The notes under the pieces are model-generated. The model saw only the letters and a program-made list of their open reading frames with translations. It searched no databases and was not told the origin of the DNA. This document shows, piece by piece, positions 55,954 to 64,000 of a stretch of DNA of 64,000 nucleotides. Each line of letters begins with the position of its first letter. Within the stretch, counting starts at the first letter, position 1. The stretch is from Salinimonas lutimaris (lineage in GTDB: Bacteria > Pseudomonadota > Gammaproteobacteria > Enterobacterales > Alteromonadaceae): contig NZ_CP036536.1 in assembly GCF_005222225.1 (NCBI RefSeq), forward strand, positions 2,628,001-2,692,000. The letters run 5' to 3'. The position numbers and the translations under genes were made by a program.

Positions 55954-58900
55954 TCAATGTTTAATACGCGCGTGCAGATCCTGTACGGATGTAACACGGC
56001 TACGATCATCGGCAGATTTTGCCTGCACCGTGGCAAACGCGGCGTTCATCGTGGTGGTATAAGTGATCTTATTCAGCAATGCTTCACGGCGAATGTATAC
56101 CGAGTCAGAAATAGCCTGACGGCCTTCTGTTGTATTGATGATGTAGTCGTACACCCCGTTTTTAATCGAATCGACGATATTCGGGCGACCTTCAGATACT
56201 TTGTTAACCACTGTACTCATGATACCAGCATCATACAGCGATGTGGCTGTACCACGGGTACTTTCGATTTCAAAGCCGTTTTCAACCAGCAGTTTGGCCA
56301 GGGCTATCACGCGAGGCTTGTCGTTATCACGCACTGACAACAGCACTTTACCGCCTTGTGGCAGTGGCGCACTGGCGCCCAGGTTAGCCTTGGCGTAGGC
56401 TTCCTCAAAGGTTTCACCCACGCCCATTACCTCACCGGTAGAGCGCATTTCAGGGCCCAGTAGCGGGTCAACACCCTGGAACTTGGCAAATGGCAGCACC
56501 ACTTCTTTTACACTGAAAAATGGTGGAATGACTTCGCTGGTTACACCCTGCTCTGCCAGGCTCACACCGGCCATGACCCGGGCTGCGACCTTAGCCAGCT
56601 GAATACCTGTGGCTTTGGATACAAACGGTACGGTACGCGCAGCACGCGGGTTAACCTCAATCAGGTAAACCTCGCCATCCTTAATCGCAAACTGAGTATT
56701 CATCAGACCGATAACGCCCAGCTCCAGTGCCATGTCGCGAACCTGCTGACGCATTACATCCTGCACATCCTTACTCAGTGAATAAGGCGGCAGTGAACAG
56801 GCTGAATCACCTGAGTGAACACCCGCTTGTTCAATATGCTCCATGATACCACCGATGACAACGTCTTTGCCGTCACAGATAGCATCAATGTCCACTTCGA
56901 TGGCATCATCCAGGAAACGGTCCAGCAGCACCGGTGAGTCATTGGACACTTTCACCGCTTCGGTCAGATACCGTTTCAGATCCTTGATGTCATACACAAT
57001 TTCCATTGCACGGCCACCCAGTACATAGGATGGGCGAACCACCAGCGGGAAGCCGATGGCTTCTGCCTGCACCAGCGCCTGCTCGTAGTTGGTCACAGTC
57101 GCATTGGCTGGTTGCTTCAGGTTCAGCTTGTTAACCATGTGCTGGAAACGCTCACGGTCTTCAGCGCGGTCAATCGCATCCGGCGGTGTACCAATGATAG
57201 GTACGCCGTTAGCTTCTAGGTCGCGGGCCAGTTTGAGCGGCGTTTGCCCGCCGTACTGAACAATCACACCCTTTGGCTGTTCTTTTTTCACGATTTCCAG
57301 CACATCTTCCAGTGTCACCGGCTCAAAGTACAGACGATCAGACGTGTCGTAGTCAGTCGATACAGTTTCCGGGTTACAGTTCACCATAATCGTTTCGTAA
57401 CCGTCTTCGCGCAGAGCCAGAGCCGCATGTACACAGCAGTAATCAAACTCAATGCCCTGACCAATCCGGTTTGGACCACCGCCAATAACCATAATTTTAT
57501 CTTTGTCAGACGGCGCTGCTTCACACTCTTCATCGTACGTGGAGTACATGTAAGCCGTGCTGGTCGCAAATTCGGCCGCGCAGGTATCTACCCGCTTGTA
57601 TACCGGGTGAATCTCAAAGCCGTGACGAACATCTCGTACATCACTTTCAGCTACGTTGGTCAGCGCGGCCAGACGTGCATCCGAGAAGCCCTTACGTTTT
57701 AACTGACGCATCAGGTCGGCGTCGATATTGGCAATCCCCCGCTCGGCCACATCGGCTTCCAGTTTCACCAGATCTTCAATCTGCACCAGATACCAGCGGT
57801 CGATGTTCGTCAGACGGAAGATTTCTTCTACATCCATGCCCATGCGGAATGCATCTGCAATATACCAGATACGCTCTGCACCGGGTAAACGCAGCTCATA
57901 TACGAGCTTGCTACGGGCATCCGGATCATCCAGGTTAAGGATGGGATCCAGACCATTTGCACCCACTTCCAGTCCACGTAGCGCTTTTTGTAGCGATTCC
58001 TGCTGGTTACGCCCCATCGCCATCACTTCACCCACAGACTTCATCTGGGTCGTCAGTCGGTCATTGGCACCGGCAAATTTTTCAAAGTTAAAGCGAGGAA
58101 TTTTGGTTACTACATAGTCGATTGACGGCTCGAATGACGCCGGCGTTAAACCGCCGGTAATTTCGTTGGCCAGTTCGTCCAGCGAATACCCCACCGCCAG
58201 TTTGGCAGCCACTTTGGCAATCGGGAAGCCAGTGGCTTTAGAAGCCAGCGCAGAAGAACGGGATACCCGCGGGTTCATCTCAATGATAACCATACGACCG
58301 GTTTGCGGGTCGACCCCAAACTGAACGTTGGAGCCACCGGTTTCAACGCCGATTTCACGCAGTACTGCCATCGCCGCATTACGCATAATCTGGAATTCTT
58401 TATCGGTCAGCGTCTGTGCCGGCGCTACCGTGATAGAGTCACCAGTGTGTACGCCCATCGGGTCGAAGTTTTCGATGGTACAAACAATGATACAGTTATC
58501 ATTTTTGTCCCGGACCACTTCCATCTCATACTCTTTCCAGCCAATCAGCGACTCATCAATCAGCAGCTCATTAATTGGGGAAAGATCCAGTCCGCGATGA
58601 CAGATTTCGTTAAATTCATCGATGTTGTAGGCAATACCACCACCGGAACCGCCCATGGTGAAAGACGGACGAATGATGCACGGAAAACCAATCCGGGTCA
58701 GAACATCATGGGCTTCATCCATACTGTGGGCAATTTCAGCACGGGGACATTCAAGGCCAATGTTACGCATGGCTTTATCGAAGCGGTCACGGTCTTCGGC
58801 TTTGTCGATCGCATCGGCAGTAGCGCCAATCAGCTCACAACCAAATTCTGCCAGTACGCCTTCACGGTCCAGTTCCAATGCACAGTTCAGTGCAGTCTGA

Positions 58901-59175
58901 CCACCCATGGTGGGCAGAATCGCATCCGGCTTTTCTTTTTCGATGATTTTACGGACCACTTCCCAGTGAATAGGCTCAATGTAGGTCGCATCAGCCATTT
59001 CCGGGTCAGTCATGATGGTGGCCGGGTTGGAGTTAACCAGAATGACCCGGTACCCCTCTTCACGCAATGCTTTACAGGCTTGGGCGCCTGAGTAGTCGAA
59101 TTCACAGGCCTGGCCGATAACAATAGGCCCGGCTCCAAGGATAAGAATACTTTTAATGTCGGTACGTTTTGGCAT
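55954..59175 (-). CDS. carB: carbamoyl-phosphate synthase large subunit
   Basis: Makes carbamoyl phosphate from bicarbonate, ammonia and two ATP for arginine and pyrimidines. The 1073-aa length equals E. coli CarB. Two homologous ATP-grasp halves are seen (each with GGQTA/TP, PSxxxGG, EVNPR or EMNPR motifs), then the C-terminal allosteric MGS-like domain (about 935-1073), where UMP and IMP or ornithine act. 14 nt after carA. Confidence 0.98.
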   Translation of the reverse strand: MPKRTDIKSILILGAGPIVIGQACEFDYSGAQACKALREEGYRVILVNSNPATIMTDPEMADATYIEPIHWEVVRKIIEKEKPDAILPTMGGQTALNCALELDREGVLAEFGCELIGATADAIDKAEDRDRFDKAMRNIGLECPRAEIAHSMDEAHDVLTRIGFPCIIRPSFTMGGSGGGIAYNIDEFNEICHRGLDLSPINELLIDESLIGWKEYEMEVVRDKNDNCIIVCTIENFDPMGVHTGDSITVAPAQTLTDKEFQIMRNAAMAVLREIGVETGGSNVQFGVDPQTGRMVIIEMNPRVSRSSALASKATGFPIAKVAAKLAVGYSLDELANEITGGLTPASFEPSIDYVVTKIPRFNFEKFAGANDRLTTQMKSVGEVMAMGRNQQESLQKALRGLEVGANGLDPILNLDDPDARSKLVYELRLPGAERIWYIADAFRMGMDVEEIFRLTNIDRWYLVQIEDLVKLEADVAERGIANIDADLMRQLKRKGFSDARLAALTNVAESDVRDVRHGFEIHPVYKRVDTCAAEFATSTAYMYSTYDEECEAAPSDKDKIMVIGGGPNRIGQGIEFDYCCVHAALALREDGYETIMVNCNPETVSTDYDTSDRLYFEPVTLEDVLEIVKKEQPKGVIVQYGGQTPLKLARDLEANGVPIIGTPPDAIDRAEDRERFQHMVNKLNLKQPANATVTNYEQALVQAEAIGFPLVVRPSYVLGGRAMEIVYDIKDLKRYLTEAVKVSNDSPVLLDRFLDDAIEVDIDAICDGKDVVIGGIMEHIEQAGVHSGDSACSLPPYSLSKDVQDVMRQQVRDMALELGVIGLMNTQFAIKDGEVYLIEVNPRAARTVPFVSKATGIQLAKVAARVMAGVSLAEQGVTSEVIPPFFSVKEVVLPFAKFQGVDPLLGPEMRSTGEVMGVGETFEEAYAKANLGASAPLPQGGKVLLSVRDNDKPRVIALAKLLVENGFEIESTRGTATSLYDAGIMSTVVNKVSEGRPNIVDSIKNGVYDYIINTTEGRQAISDSVYIRREALLNKITYTTTMNAAFATVQAKSADDRSRVTSVQDLHARIKH

Positions 59176-59189
59176 GTTCGGGCTCGTTC

Positions 59190-60323
59190 CTACTGCTTTG
59201 CTTGTTCGATTAATTCGATAAAGTGATCAAATAGCGGGGCCGCATCCTGAGGGCCTGGGCTGGCTTCCGGGTGTCCCTGGAAACTGAACGCTGGCTTGTC
59301 TTTGCGATGAATGCCCTGAAGCGATTTATCAAACAGTGAAATATGGGTCACTTCGATGGTCTCCGGCAGTGTGCTCTCATCCACCGCAAACCCGTGGTTC
59401 TGGCTGGTGATCATCACATTACCGCGTTGCAGATCTTTAACCGGGTGGTTAGCCCCATGGTGGCCAAATTTCATCTTCATTGATTTGGCACCACTGGCAA
59501 TGGCCAGTAACTGGTGACCCAGGCAGATACCAAACGTAGGAATGCTGGCATCAACAATGGTTTTGATTGCAGCAACGGCATAGTCACACGGCTCAGGGTC
59601 GCCAGGACCATTAGATAAAAACACGCCGTCAGGATTCATAGCCATCACGTCCTCTGCTGGTGTTTGGGCCGGCACTAATGTCACTTTACAGCCCCGGTCA
59701 ACCAACATACGCAGGATATTGTGTTTCACCCCGAAATCGTATGCGACTACGTGATACTTGGGCGCCGCTTCAGGGGCAACATACCCTTTACCCAGTTGCC
59801 AGGCACCGCCGGTCCACTCCCGGGTTTCTTTAATGCAGACTTCTTTTGCCAGGTCCATGCCCTTGAGACCCGGGAATGCACGCGCCTGTTCAAGGGCGGC
59901 CTGCTCATCCAGCTCGTCTGTACATACAATACAGCCCTTCTGCGCACCTTTTTCGCGCAACACACGGGTTAACCGACGGGTATCGATATCCGCAATGCCG
60001 ACGACATTTTTTTCTTTAAGGTATTCAGAGAGAGTTTGTTGTTGACGGAAGTTGCTGGCGATCAGGGGAAGATCTCGGATTATCAGGCCTTTAGACCAGA
60101 TTTTGTCAGCTTCAACGTCTTCAGAATTAGTACCGGTATTACCGATATGAGGATAAGTCAGGGTGATGATTTGTTCAGCGTAAGAGGGGTCGGTGAGAAT
60201 TTCCTGGTAGCCAGTCATGGAAGTATTAAAAACAACTTCCCCGACTGAAGTGCCTGAAGCACCTATCGCCGTACCTTTAAAAACAGAACCATCCTCTAAC
60301 ACCAAAAGGGCAGAATTAGCCAA
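59190..60323 (-). CDS. carA: carbamoyl-phosphate synthase small subunit (glutaminase)
   Basis: Class I glutamine amidotransferase that feeds ammonia to CarB. Start codon TTG with GGAGG five bases upstream (product [12 protein letters not shown]). 377 aa. Catalytic Cys267 in GICLGHQ, with His351 and Glu353 in GHPEASPG. It has its own promoter and a hairpin in the leader (see 60380 and 60488). Confidence 0.97.
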   Translation of the reverse strand: MANSALLVLEDGSVFKGTAIGASGTSVGEVVFNTSMTGYQEILTDPSYAEQIITLTYPHIGNTGTNSEDVEADKIWSKGLIIRDLPLIASNFRQQQTLSEYLKEKNVVGIADIDTRRLTRVLREKGAQKGCIVCTDELDEQAALEQARAFPGLKGMDLAKEVCIKETREWTGGAWQLGKGYVAPEAAPKYHVVAYDFGVKHNILRMLVDRGCKVTLVPAQTPAEDVMAMNPDGVFLSNGPGDPEPCDYAVAAIKTIVDASIPTFGICLGHQLLAIASGAKSMKMKFGHHGANHPVKDLQRGNVMITSQNHGFAVDESTLPETIEVTHISLFDKSLQGIHRKDKPAFSFQGHPEASPGPQDAAPLFDHFIELIEQAKQ

Positions 60324-60379
60324 GTCAACCTCCAGATTAAGGTAACCGAGTGTTTCGGTACATTCGAACCAAAACTCAC

Positions 60380-60419
60380 AAAAAACGGGAATTGAACCTG
60401 TTCATTCAACTTCCCGTTT
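60380..60419 (-). terminator. terminator-like hairpin in the carA leader
   Basis: On the minus strand, AAACGGGAA pairs with TTCCCGTTT, extended by TTGAA / TTCAA after a one-base bulge, and runs into U6. It ends 57 nt before the carA start codon and downstream of a good promoter, so it is placed as an attenuator, or else as a late terminator of dapB. Confidence 0.7.
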
Positions 60420-60487
60420 ACAGTCTTTGCAGCTAATAAAAATGCAAATCACAATGTGAAATGCAAAAATTCTGGCAAATTCCGACA

Positions 60488-60516
60488 AGTATACAGAGTA
60501 TCTTGGGTCGGGTCTA
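60488..60516 (-). promoter_or_regulatory. carA promoter
   Basis: Minus-strand -35 TAGACC (60511-60516), 17-nt spacer, -10 TATACT (60488-60493). It lies in the 283-nt gap between dapB and carA and gives a leader of about 160 nt. Confidence 0.65.
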
Positions 60517-60606
60517 GACCAAATTTTTAAAACGTGCAAAAACACCTTTTTCAGTGAGTATTTAAAATAAACACCACAAAATAACTAGTTTTGTGTTATA
60601 TAAACG

Positions 60607-61410
60607 TTACTTTTCCAGCCCGATAACATCGCCCATGGTGTACAAACCCGGCGTTTTGTCGCTCAGCCATACAGCTGCGCGTACCGCACCACGGGCGAAG
60701 GTCAGCCGGCTTGACGCCTTATGTGTGATCTCAAGACGCTCACCAATATCGGCAAACAGAGCTGTATGCTCGCCCACGATATCGCCGGCACGAACCGTAG
60801 CAAAACCGATGGTTTGCTGGTCACGCTCAGGCTCTTTTCCTTCACGTCCGTACACTGCACAGTTTTTCAGGTCCCGGTCAAGCTCATCGGCAATCGCTTC
60901 ACCAATAGCCATGGCAGTACCTGATGGCGCATCTTTTTTAAACCGATGGTGAGCTTCGGTAATCTCAATATCGGCGGTCTGCCCTAATGCTCTGGCAGCC
61001 TGTCGGACCAGTGATAGCATTAAATTGACACCGACACTGTAGTTGGCCGCAAAGACGACCGGAATCGATTCACTGGCTTTATCCAGCGCGCTTAGCTGTG
61101 CATCGCTCATACCGGTTGTACCAATCACTACCGGCTTGCCATGTTTTACACACCAGGCCAGGTTTGTATCAAACGCGGCCGGCAGGGTGAAGTCAATCAT
61201 CACATCCACATCATCAGGATTGACCTGTGATACCGCGCTACAATCTACCGGCAGTTTGCCGATGCCAGCCAGCTCGCCAACATTCATTCCAACCCAGGGA
61301 GAATCATCGCGCACTGTCGCCAGGCTCAGAGCCGCATCGTCATGCTCTTCAATCGCTTCGATCAGAACCCGACCCATGCGACCATTTGCACCAAAAATTC
61401 CAACTTTCAT
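60607..61410 (-). CDS. dapB: 4-hydroxy-tetrahydrodipicolinate reductase
   Basis: NAD(P)H-dependent step of lysine and diaminopimelate synthesis. The start is set at the ATG giving MKVGIFGANGRMGRVL, with the Rossmann loop at residues 6-11. An in-frame ATG 33 nt earlier adds an atypical stretch. 267 aa (E. coli 273). The catalytic motif EAHHRFKKDAPSGTA is at about 147-161, with the proton-donor His and substrate-binding Lys. The downstream carA has its own promoter. Confidence 0.95.
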   Translation of the reverse strand: MKVGIFGANGRMGRVLIEAIEEHDDAALSLATVRDDSPWVGMNVGELAGIGKLPVDCSAVSQVNPDDVDVMIDFTLPAAFDTNLAWCVKHGKPVVIGTTGMSDAQLSALDKASESIPVVFAANYSVGVNLMLSLVRQAARALGQTADIEITEAHHRFKKDAPSGTAMAIGEAIADELDRDLKNCAVYGREGKEPERDQQTIGFATVRAGDIVGEHTALFADIGERLEITHKASSRLTFARGAVRAAVWLSDKTPGLYTMGDVIGLEK

Positions 61411-61609
61411 GTCAATTTTCACTTTTATCAATTTGCCATGCATTTTGCCTAACCAAATCTGGTATGCAAGCCCCGAAAAGCGTAATCCGATAATTTATTT
61501 ACTGGTACAGCCAGAAGATAGGTTTCTGGCTAAAAATGACGTATAAATGAACAATGCGGCAAAATTATGAAATGAATACTTATTTTATTTTTAAGAATAA
61601 AGGTGCAAC

Positions 61610-62293
61610 ATGAAAGAACGTCTTGTCTGGGATATTCCGACCCGCCTGTTTCACTGGCTGCTGGTAGCTGGCCTGTTGCTACAGTACATCACCGCAGAAT
61701 GGCTGGACGACGCCATGCAGTGGCATTTTTATATTGGGTACAGTCTGCTCGGGCTGCTGATTTTTCGGCTGGCGTGGGGCTTTGTCGGGCCTCGCTATGC
61801 CCGATTCAGCTCGTTTGTGGCCGGGCCGGTACAGGTGTGGCGTTATGCCACCACCATTCTGGATGCTCAGGCGCCGGCTCATGCCGGGCACAACCCGCTG
61901 GGTGGCTGGATGGTGCTCCTTATGCTTGTCGCGGTGGCTACTCAGGCGATCAGCGGACTATTTTTAACCGATGACGTGTTTTTAGATGGCCCGTGGCGGA
62001 CAGCTGTCGATGAGCCGGTGCAGGATCTTATGAATACCCTGCATCACACTGTGTTTGACGCCCTGCTGTGGTTTATCGGGCTGCATATCGCAGCCATACT
62101 GTTTTATACCGTGATAAAAAAGCAGCGTCTGGTACCGGCGATGGTACACGGTCGCAAACACACTGAAGCCGCACCGGTTGGCTCATCGAAATTGTTACTG
62201 GCAGTTATTCTGGCATTGCTGGCAGCTGGCCTGACTTATTATCTGGTGGAGATAGCACCACCTGAGGCGCCCGCTCAGGAGGTGTATTACTAA
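61610..62293 (+). CDS. cytochrome b561-family membrane protein
   Basis: A 227-aa di-haem b-type cytochrome of the inner membrane. Four core helices with candidate axial histidines His15 (RLFHWLL), His39 (QWHFYIG), one in LHHTVFD and one in GLHIAAI, plus a C-terminal extra helix (about 188-208). Such proteins pass electrons between quinol and periplasmic partners. No partner gene is adjacent. AAGGTG precedes the ATG, and a hairpin follows. Confidence 0.9.
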   Translation: MKERLVWDIPTRLFHWLLVAGLLLQYITAEWLDDAMQWHFYIGYSLLGLLIFRLAWGFVGPRYARFSSFVAGPVQVWRYATTILDAQAPAHAGHNPLGGWMVLLMLVAVATQAISGLFLTDDVFLDGPWRTAVDEPVQDLMNTLHHTVFDALLWFIGLHIAAILFYTVIKKQRLVPAMVHGRKHTEAAPVGSSKLLLAVILALLAAGLTYYLVEIAPPEAPAQEVYY

Positions 62294-62307
62294 AAGACGT
62301 TAATGAT

Positions 62308-62339
62308 GCCCGGCATTGACGCTAATGCGCCGGGCTTTT
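62308..62339 (+). terminator. terminator after cytochrome b561 gene
   Basis: GCCCGGC / GCCGGGC, extended inward by CATT / AATG, followed by TTTT. Confidence 0.8.
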
Positions 62340-62355
62340 GACCCGGCCTGCAATG

Positions 62356-62832
62356 TTAATTGGCAAAGGCCTGGGTTTCCCACAGGGGCACTGTCGACAA
62401 GCTGTGTTTAAAACTGCCTGAGGTTTCTTTTGTACTGTAAGACAGGTAAATCAGTGTTTTTGAGCCCGGATCGTAAATACGGCGCAGCTTCATGTTTTTG
62501 AAAAAGACACTTTTCGACTTTCTGAAAATTACTTCGCCCGAGGCCGATGAGTCAATATTTTCCAGCATCTGCGCGGTAATCGGACCAGTCTGGCGGCAGG
62601 CGATGGCGCTGTCTGACGGATCGGACAAATCCAGGTTCGCCTCAATACTGGATATATGACAGGTTACGCCGGTGACAACCGGGTCCTGCAAAGCGTCAAT
62701 TTTAATGTCTTTGGTGGTAAATAAACCCAGCGATACATCGCCCACTTCGTTGTCGCTACAACCGCCCAGTAATCCCATTACCGAAATTACCGCCAGTCCC
62801 CCAATTACTTTTAAACCCGATGTTTTACGCAT
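62356..62832 (-). CDS. creA: CreA-family protein
   Basis: A 158-aa precursor with a lipoprotein-like signal (LLGGC, Cys about 25). The CreA signature follows, including TTKDIKIDALQDPVVTGVTC, DLSDPSDSAIACRQTGPI and TLIYLSYSTKETSGSFKHSL. Two conserved cysteines (in VTCH and IACR) could form a disulfide. Function unknown. E. coli CreA is periplasmic, and lipidation would be a difference here. Confidence 0.93.
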   Translation of the reverse strand: MRKTSGLKVIGGLAVISVMGLLGGCSDNEVGDVSLGLFTTKDIKIDALQDPVVTGVTCHISSIEANLDLSDPSDSAIACRQTGPITAQMLENIDSSASGEVIFRKSKSVFFKNMKLRRIYDPGSKTLIYLSYSTKETSGSFKHSLSTVPLWETQAFAN

Positions 62833-62857
62833 GGTCCCTCTGTCATTTTATAAGCAG

Positions 62858-62881
62858 AAAAAAGCGGGATGCGATCCCGCT
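62858..62881 (-). terminator. terminator of the prpE-like gene
   Basis: AGCGGGAT-GCG-ATCCCGCT followed by TTTTTT on the minus strand. Confidence 0.88.
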
Positions 62882-62938
62882 AAGTTCCGGATACTGATGG
62901 TTTTACTACGAAAAAAATGACAATTGGAGTCACTTTTG

Positions 62939-64000
62939 TCAACGTTTGACCAATCCTTGCTGGTACATGGCCTGCTGAATCTGAGTGACGGCATCAGGAT
63001 CATCGATGGTCGAAGGAACCGACAGAGGCGCATCCCGGGCTATCTGACGCAGCAGCTTACGCAGGATTTTACCTGAACGGGTTTTAGGCAGCCGGGGCAC
63101 CACTACCGCACGCTTAAAGCTCGCTACCGGGCCGAGTTGTTGACGTACCCGTGCCACAAGTTCCTGCTGTAGCACCGCCTCGTCGATGACAACCCCGTCC
63201 TTGAGCAAAACCAGTCCAACCGGGATTTGCCCTTTCAGTGCATCGTCTATACCGATAACAGTACATTCTGCCACCGCCTCATGACCAGCCAGAATCTCTT
63301 CCATTTCTCCGGTGGAAAGCCGGTGTCCGGCCACATTGATGACATCATCCGTGCGTCCCATAATGTACACATAGCCTTGTTCATCCTGGTAGCCGCCATC
63401 CCCTGAGGTGTAGTACCCGGGATACTGCTGCAGATAGCTTTGCTGAAACCGGTCGTCATCCTGCCACAGGGTTGGCAGACAACCCGGCGGTAACGGCAGT
63501 TTAATCGCAATGGCGCCATGCTCTCCTGGTGAAACTGGTTGCCCCTGTCCGTCCAGTACCTGCACACGGTAACCGGGTACGGCAAAGGTTGAAGAGCCAG
63601 GTTTTACTGCATAATCCCCCAGCCCCAGGGGGTTGGCACATATGGGCCAGCCTGTTTCCGTCTGCCACCAGTGGTCAATAACCGGTTTTTTAGTGTGCTC
63701 GCAGGCCCAGGCGTAGGTAGCCGGGTCAAGCCGTTCTCCGGCCATAAAGACAGCATTGAGTGAAGACAAGGCATCAGGTGGCAGTAACCGGGCACAGGGA
63801 TCAGCTTTGCGGATGGCCCGAAAAGCTGTGGGCGCGGCAAACAGTACATTAACCTGATATGCTTTTACTACCCGCCAGAATGCGCCGGCATCCGGGGTGT
63901 TCACTGGTTTACCCTCAAACATCACCGTGGTGGCACCAAAGATAAGCGGACCGTAAACAATATAGGAATGCCCGACTACCCAGCCCACATCCGACGCCGC
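62939..64000 (-). CDS. prpE: propionate-CoA ligase PrpE, C-terminal part
   Basis: Adenylate-forming acyl-CoA synthetase. The 5' end lies beyond the window: the frame is open through position 64000, reading ASDVGWVVGHSYIVYGPL at the edge. The visible 350 or so residues hold core motifs WWQTETGWPI, YYTSGDGG, GRTDDVINVAGHRL and the C-terminal PKTRSGKILRK with the catalytic lysine. PLPPGCLPTLWQDDDRF is characteristic of PrpE rather than acetyl-CoA synthetase. Links propionate to the methylcitrate or methylmalonyl route. Confidence 0.88.
   Translation of the reverse strand, partial: AASDVGWVVGHSYIVYGPLIFGATTVMFEGKPVNTPDAGAFWRVVKAYQVNVLFAAPTAFRAIRKADPCARLLPPDALSSLNAVFMAGERLDPATYAWACEHTKKPVIDHWWQTETGWPICANPLGLGDYAVKPGSSTFAVPGYRVQVLDGQGQPVSPGEHGAIAIKLPLPPGCLPTLWQDDDRFQQSYLQQYPGYYTSGDGGYQDEQGYVYIMGRTDDVINVAGHRLSTGEMEEILAGHEAVAECTVIGIDDALKGQIPVGLVLLKDGVVIDEAVLQQELVARVRQQLGPVASFKRAVVVPRLPKTRSGKILRKLLRQIARDAPLSVPSTIDDPDAVTQIQQAMYQQGLVKR

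Noticed and set aside
58303..59091. A 262-codon frame on the plus strand inside carB.
   Set aside because: Antisense to a highly conserved gene. No ribosome site or family resemblance; long antisense frames are common opposite biased codons.

Overview
The window reads as a chromosomal segment of a marine gammaproteobacterium of the order Alteromonadales, most likely the Alteromonas/Salinimonas group. This is inferred from protein style and from gene orders shared with enteric bacteria: seqA-pgm, gcvA-ygdD-rlmM, hemA-prfA-prmC-sirB2-kdsA, lolB-ispE-tRNA-prs, rplY-pth-ychF, ubiF/miaB-ybeZ-ybeY-corC-lnt and dapB-carA-carB-greA. I see no phage, insertion sequence, plasmid or CRISPR array. It is mostly core genome with a few accessory insertions.

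Layout. 0-2.3 kb: seqA-pgm (minus). 2.5-6.5 kb: a MoxR ATPase, DUF58, TgpA-type transglutaminase operon. 6.9-7.2 kb: a 46-bp tandem repeat. 7.3-9.4 kb: an elongation factor G gene standing alone, outside any str operon. 9.5-12.5 kb: gcvA, an alpha/beta hydrolase, ygdD and rlmM. 13.0-17.6 kb: the haem/release-factor/KDO operon. 17.7-23.3 kb: lolB, ispE, tRNA-Gln, prs, a small lipoprotein, rplY, pth and ychF. 23.4-26.5 kb: an AtoE-type transporter, a His-rich secreted protein and a secreted cyclophilin. 26.6-27.7 kb: a ten-gene tRNA array, (Met-Leu-Gln-Gln)(Met-Leu-Gln)(Met-Leu-Gln).

27.8-38.7 kb is an accessory block. It holds an alanine/sodium symporter, a tripartite RND efflux operon that carries its own two-component system in overlapping genes, and a TetR regulator divergent from a CxxC alkylhydroperoxidase-like protein. 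38.6-45.5 kb: ubiF, divergent miaB, ybeZ, ybeY, corC and lnt (tRNA modification, 16S maturation and ribosome quality control, lipoprotein acylation). 45.6-55.2 kb: a secreted amidohydrolase, a PQQ glucose dehydrogenase, a quinone oxidoreductase with divergent LysR regulator, an Hsp20 chaperone, an RDD-NUDIX-hydrolase group. 55.4-61.4 kb: greA, carB, carA and dapB. 61.6-64 kb: cytochrome b561, creA, and a prpE gene cut by the window edge.

The strongest non-routine signals are regulatory or structural. They are the tRNA triplication with an oligo-U hairpin closing each block, the A/B-alternating 46-bp repeat, a probable CTG start for lnt, a ROSE-like thermometer before hsp20, a terminator hairpin in the carA leader, direct repeats before the efflux operon, and twin palindromes at the TetR locus. 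I did not find a convincing wholly new multi-gene system.
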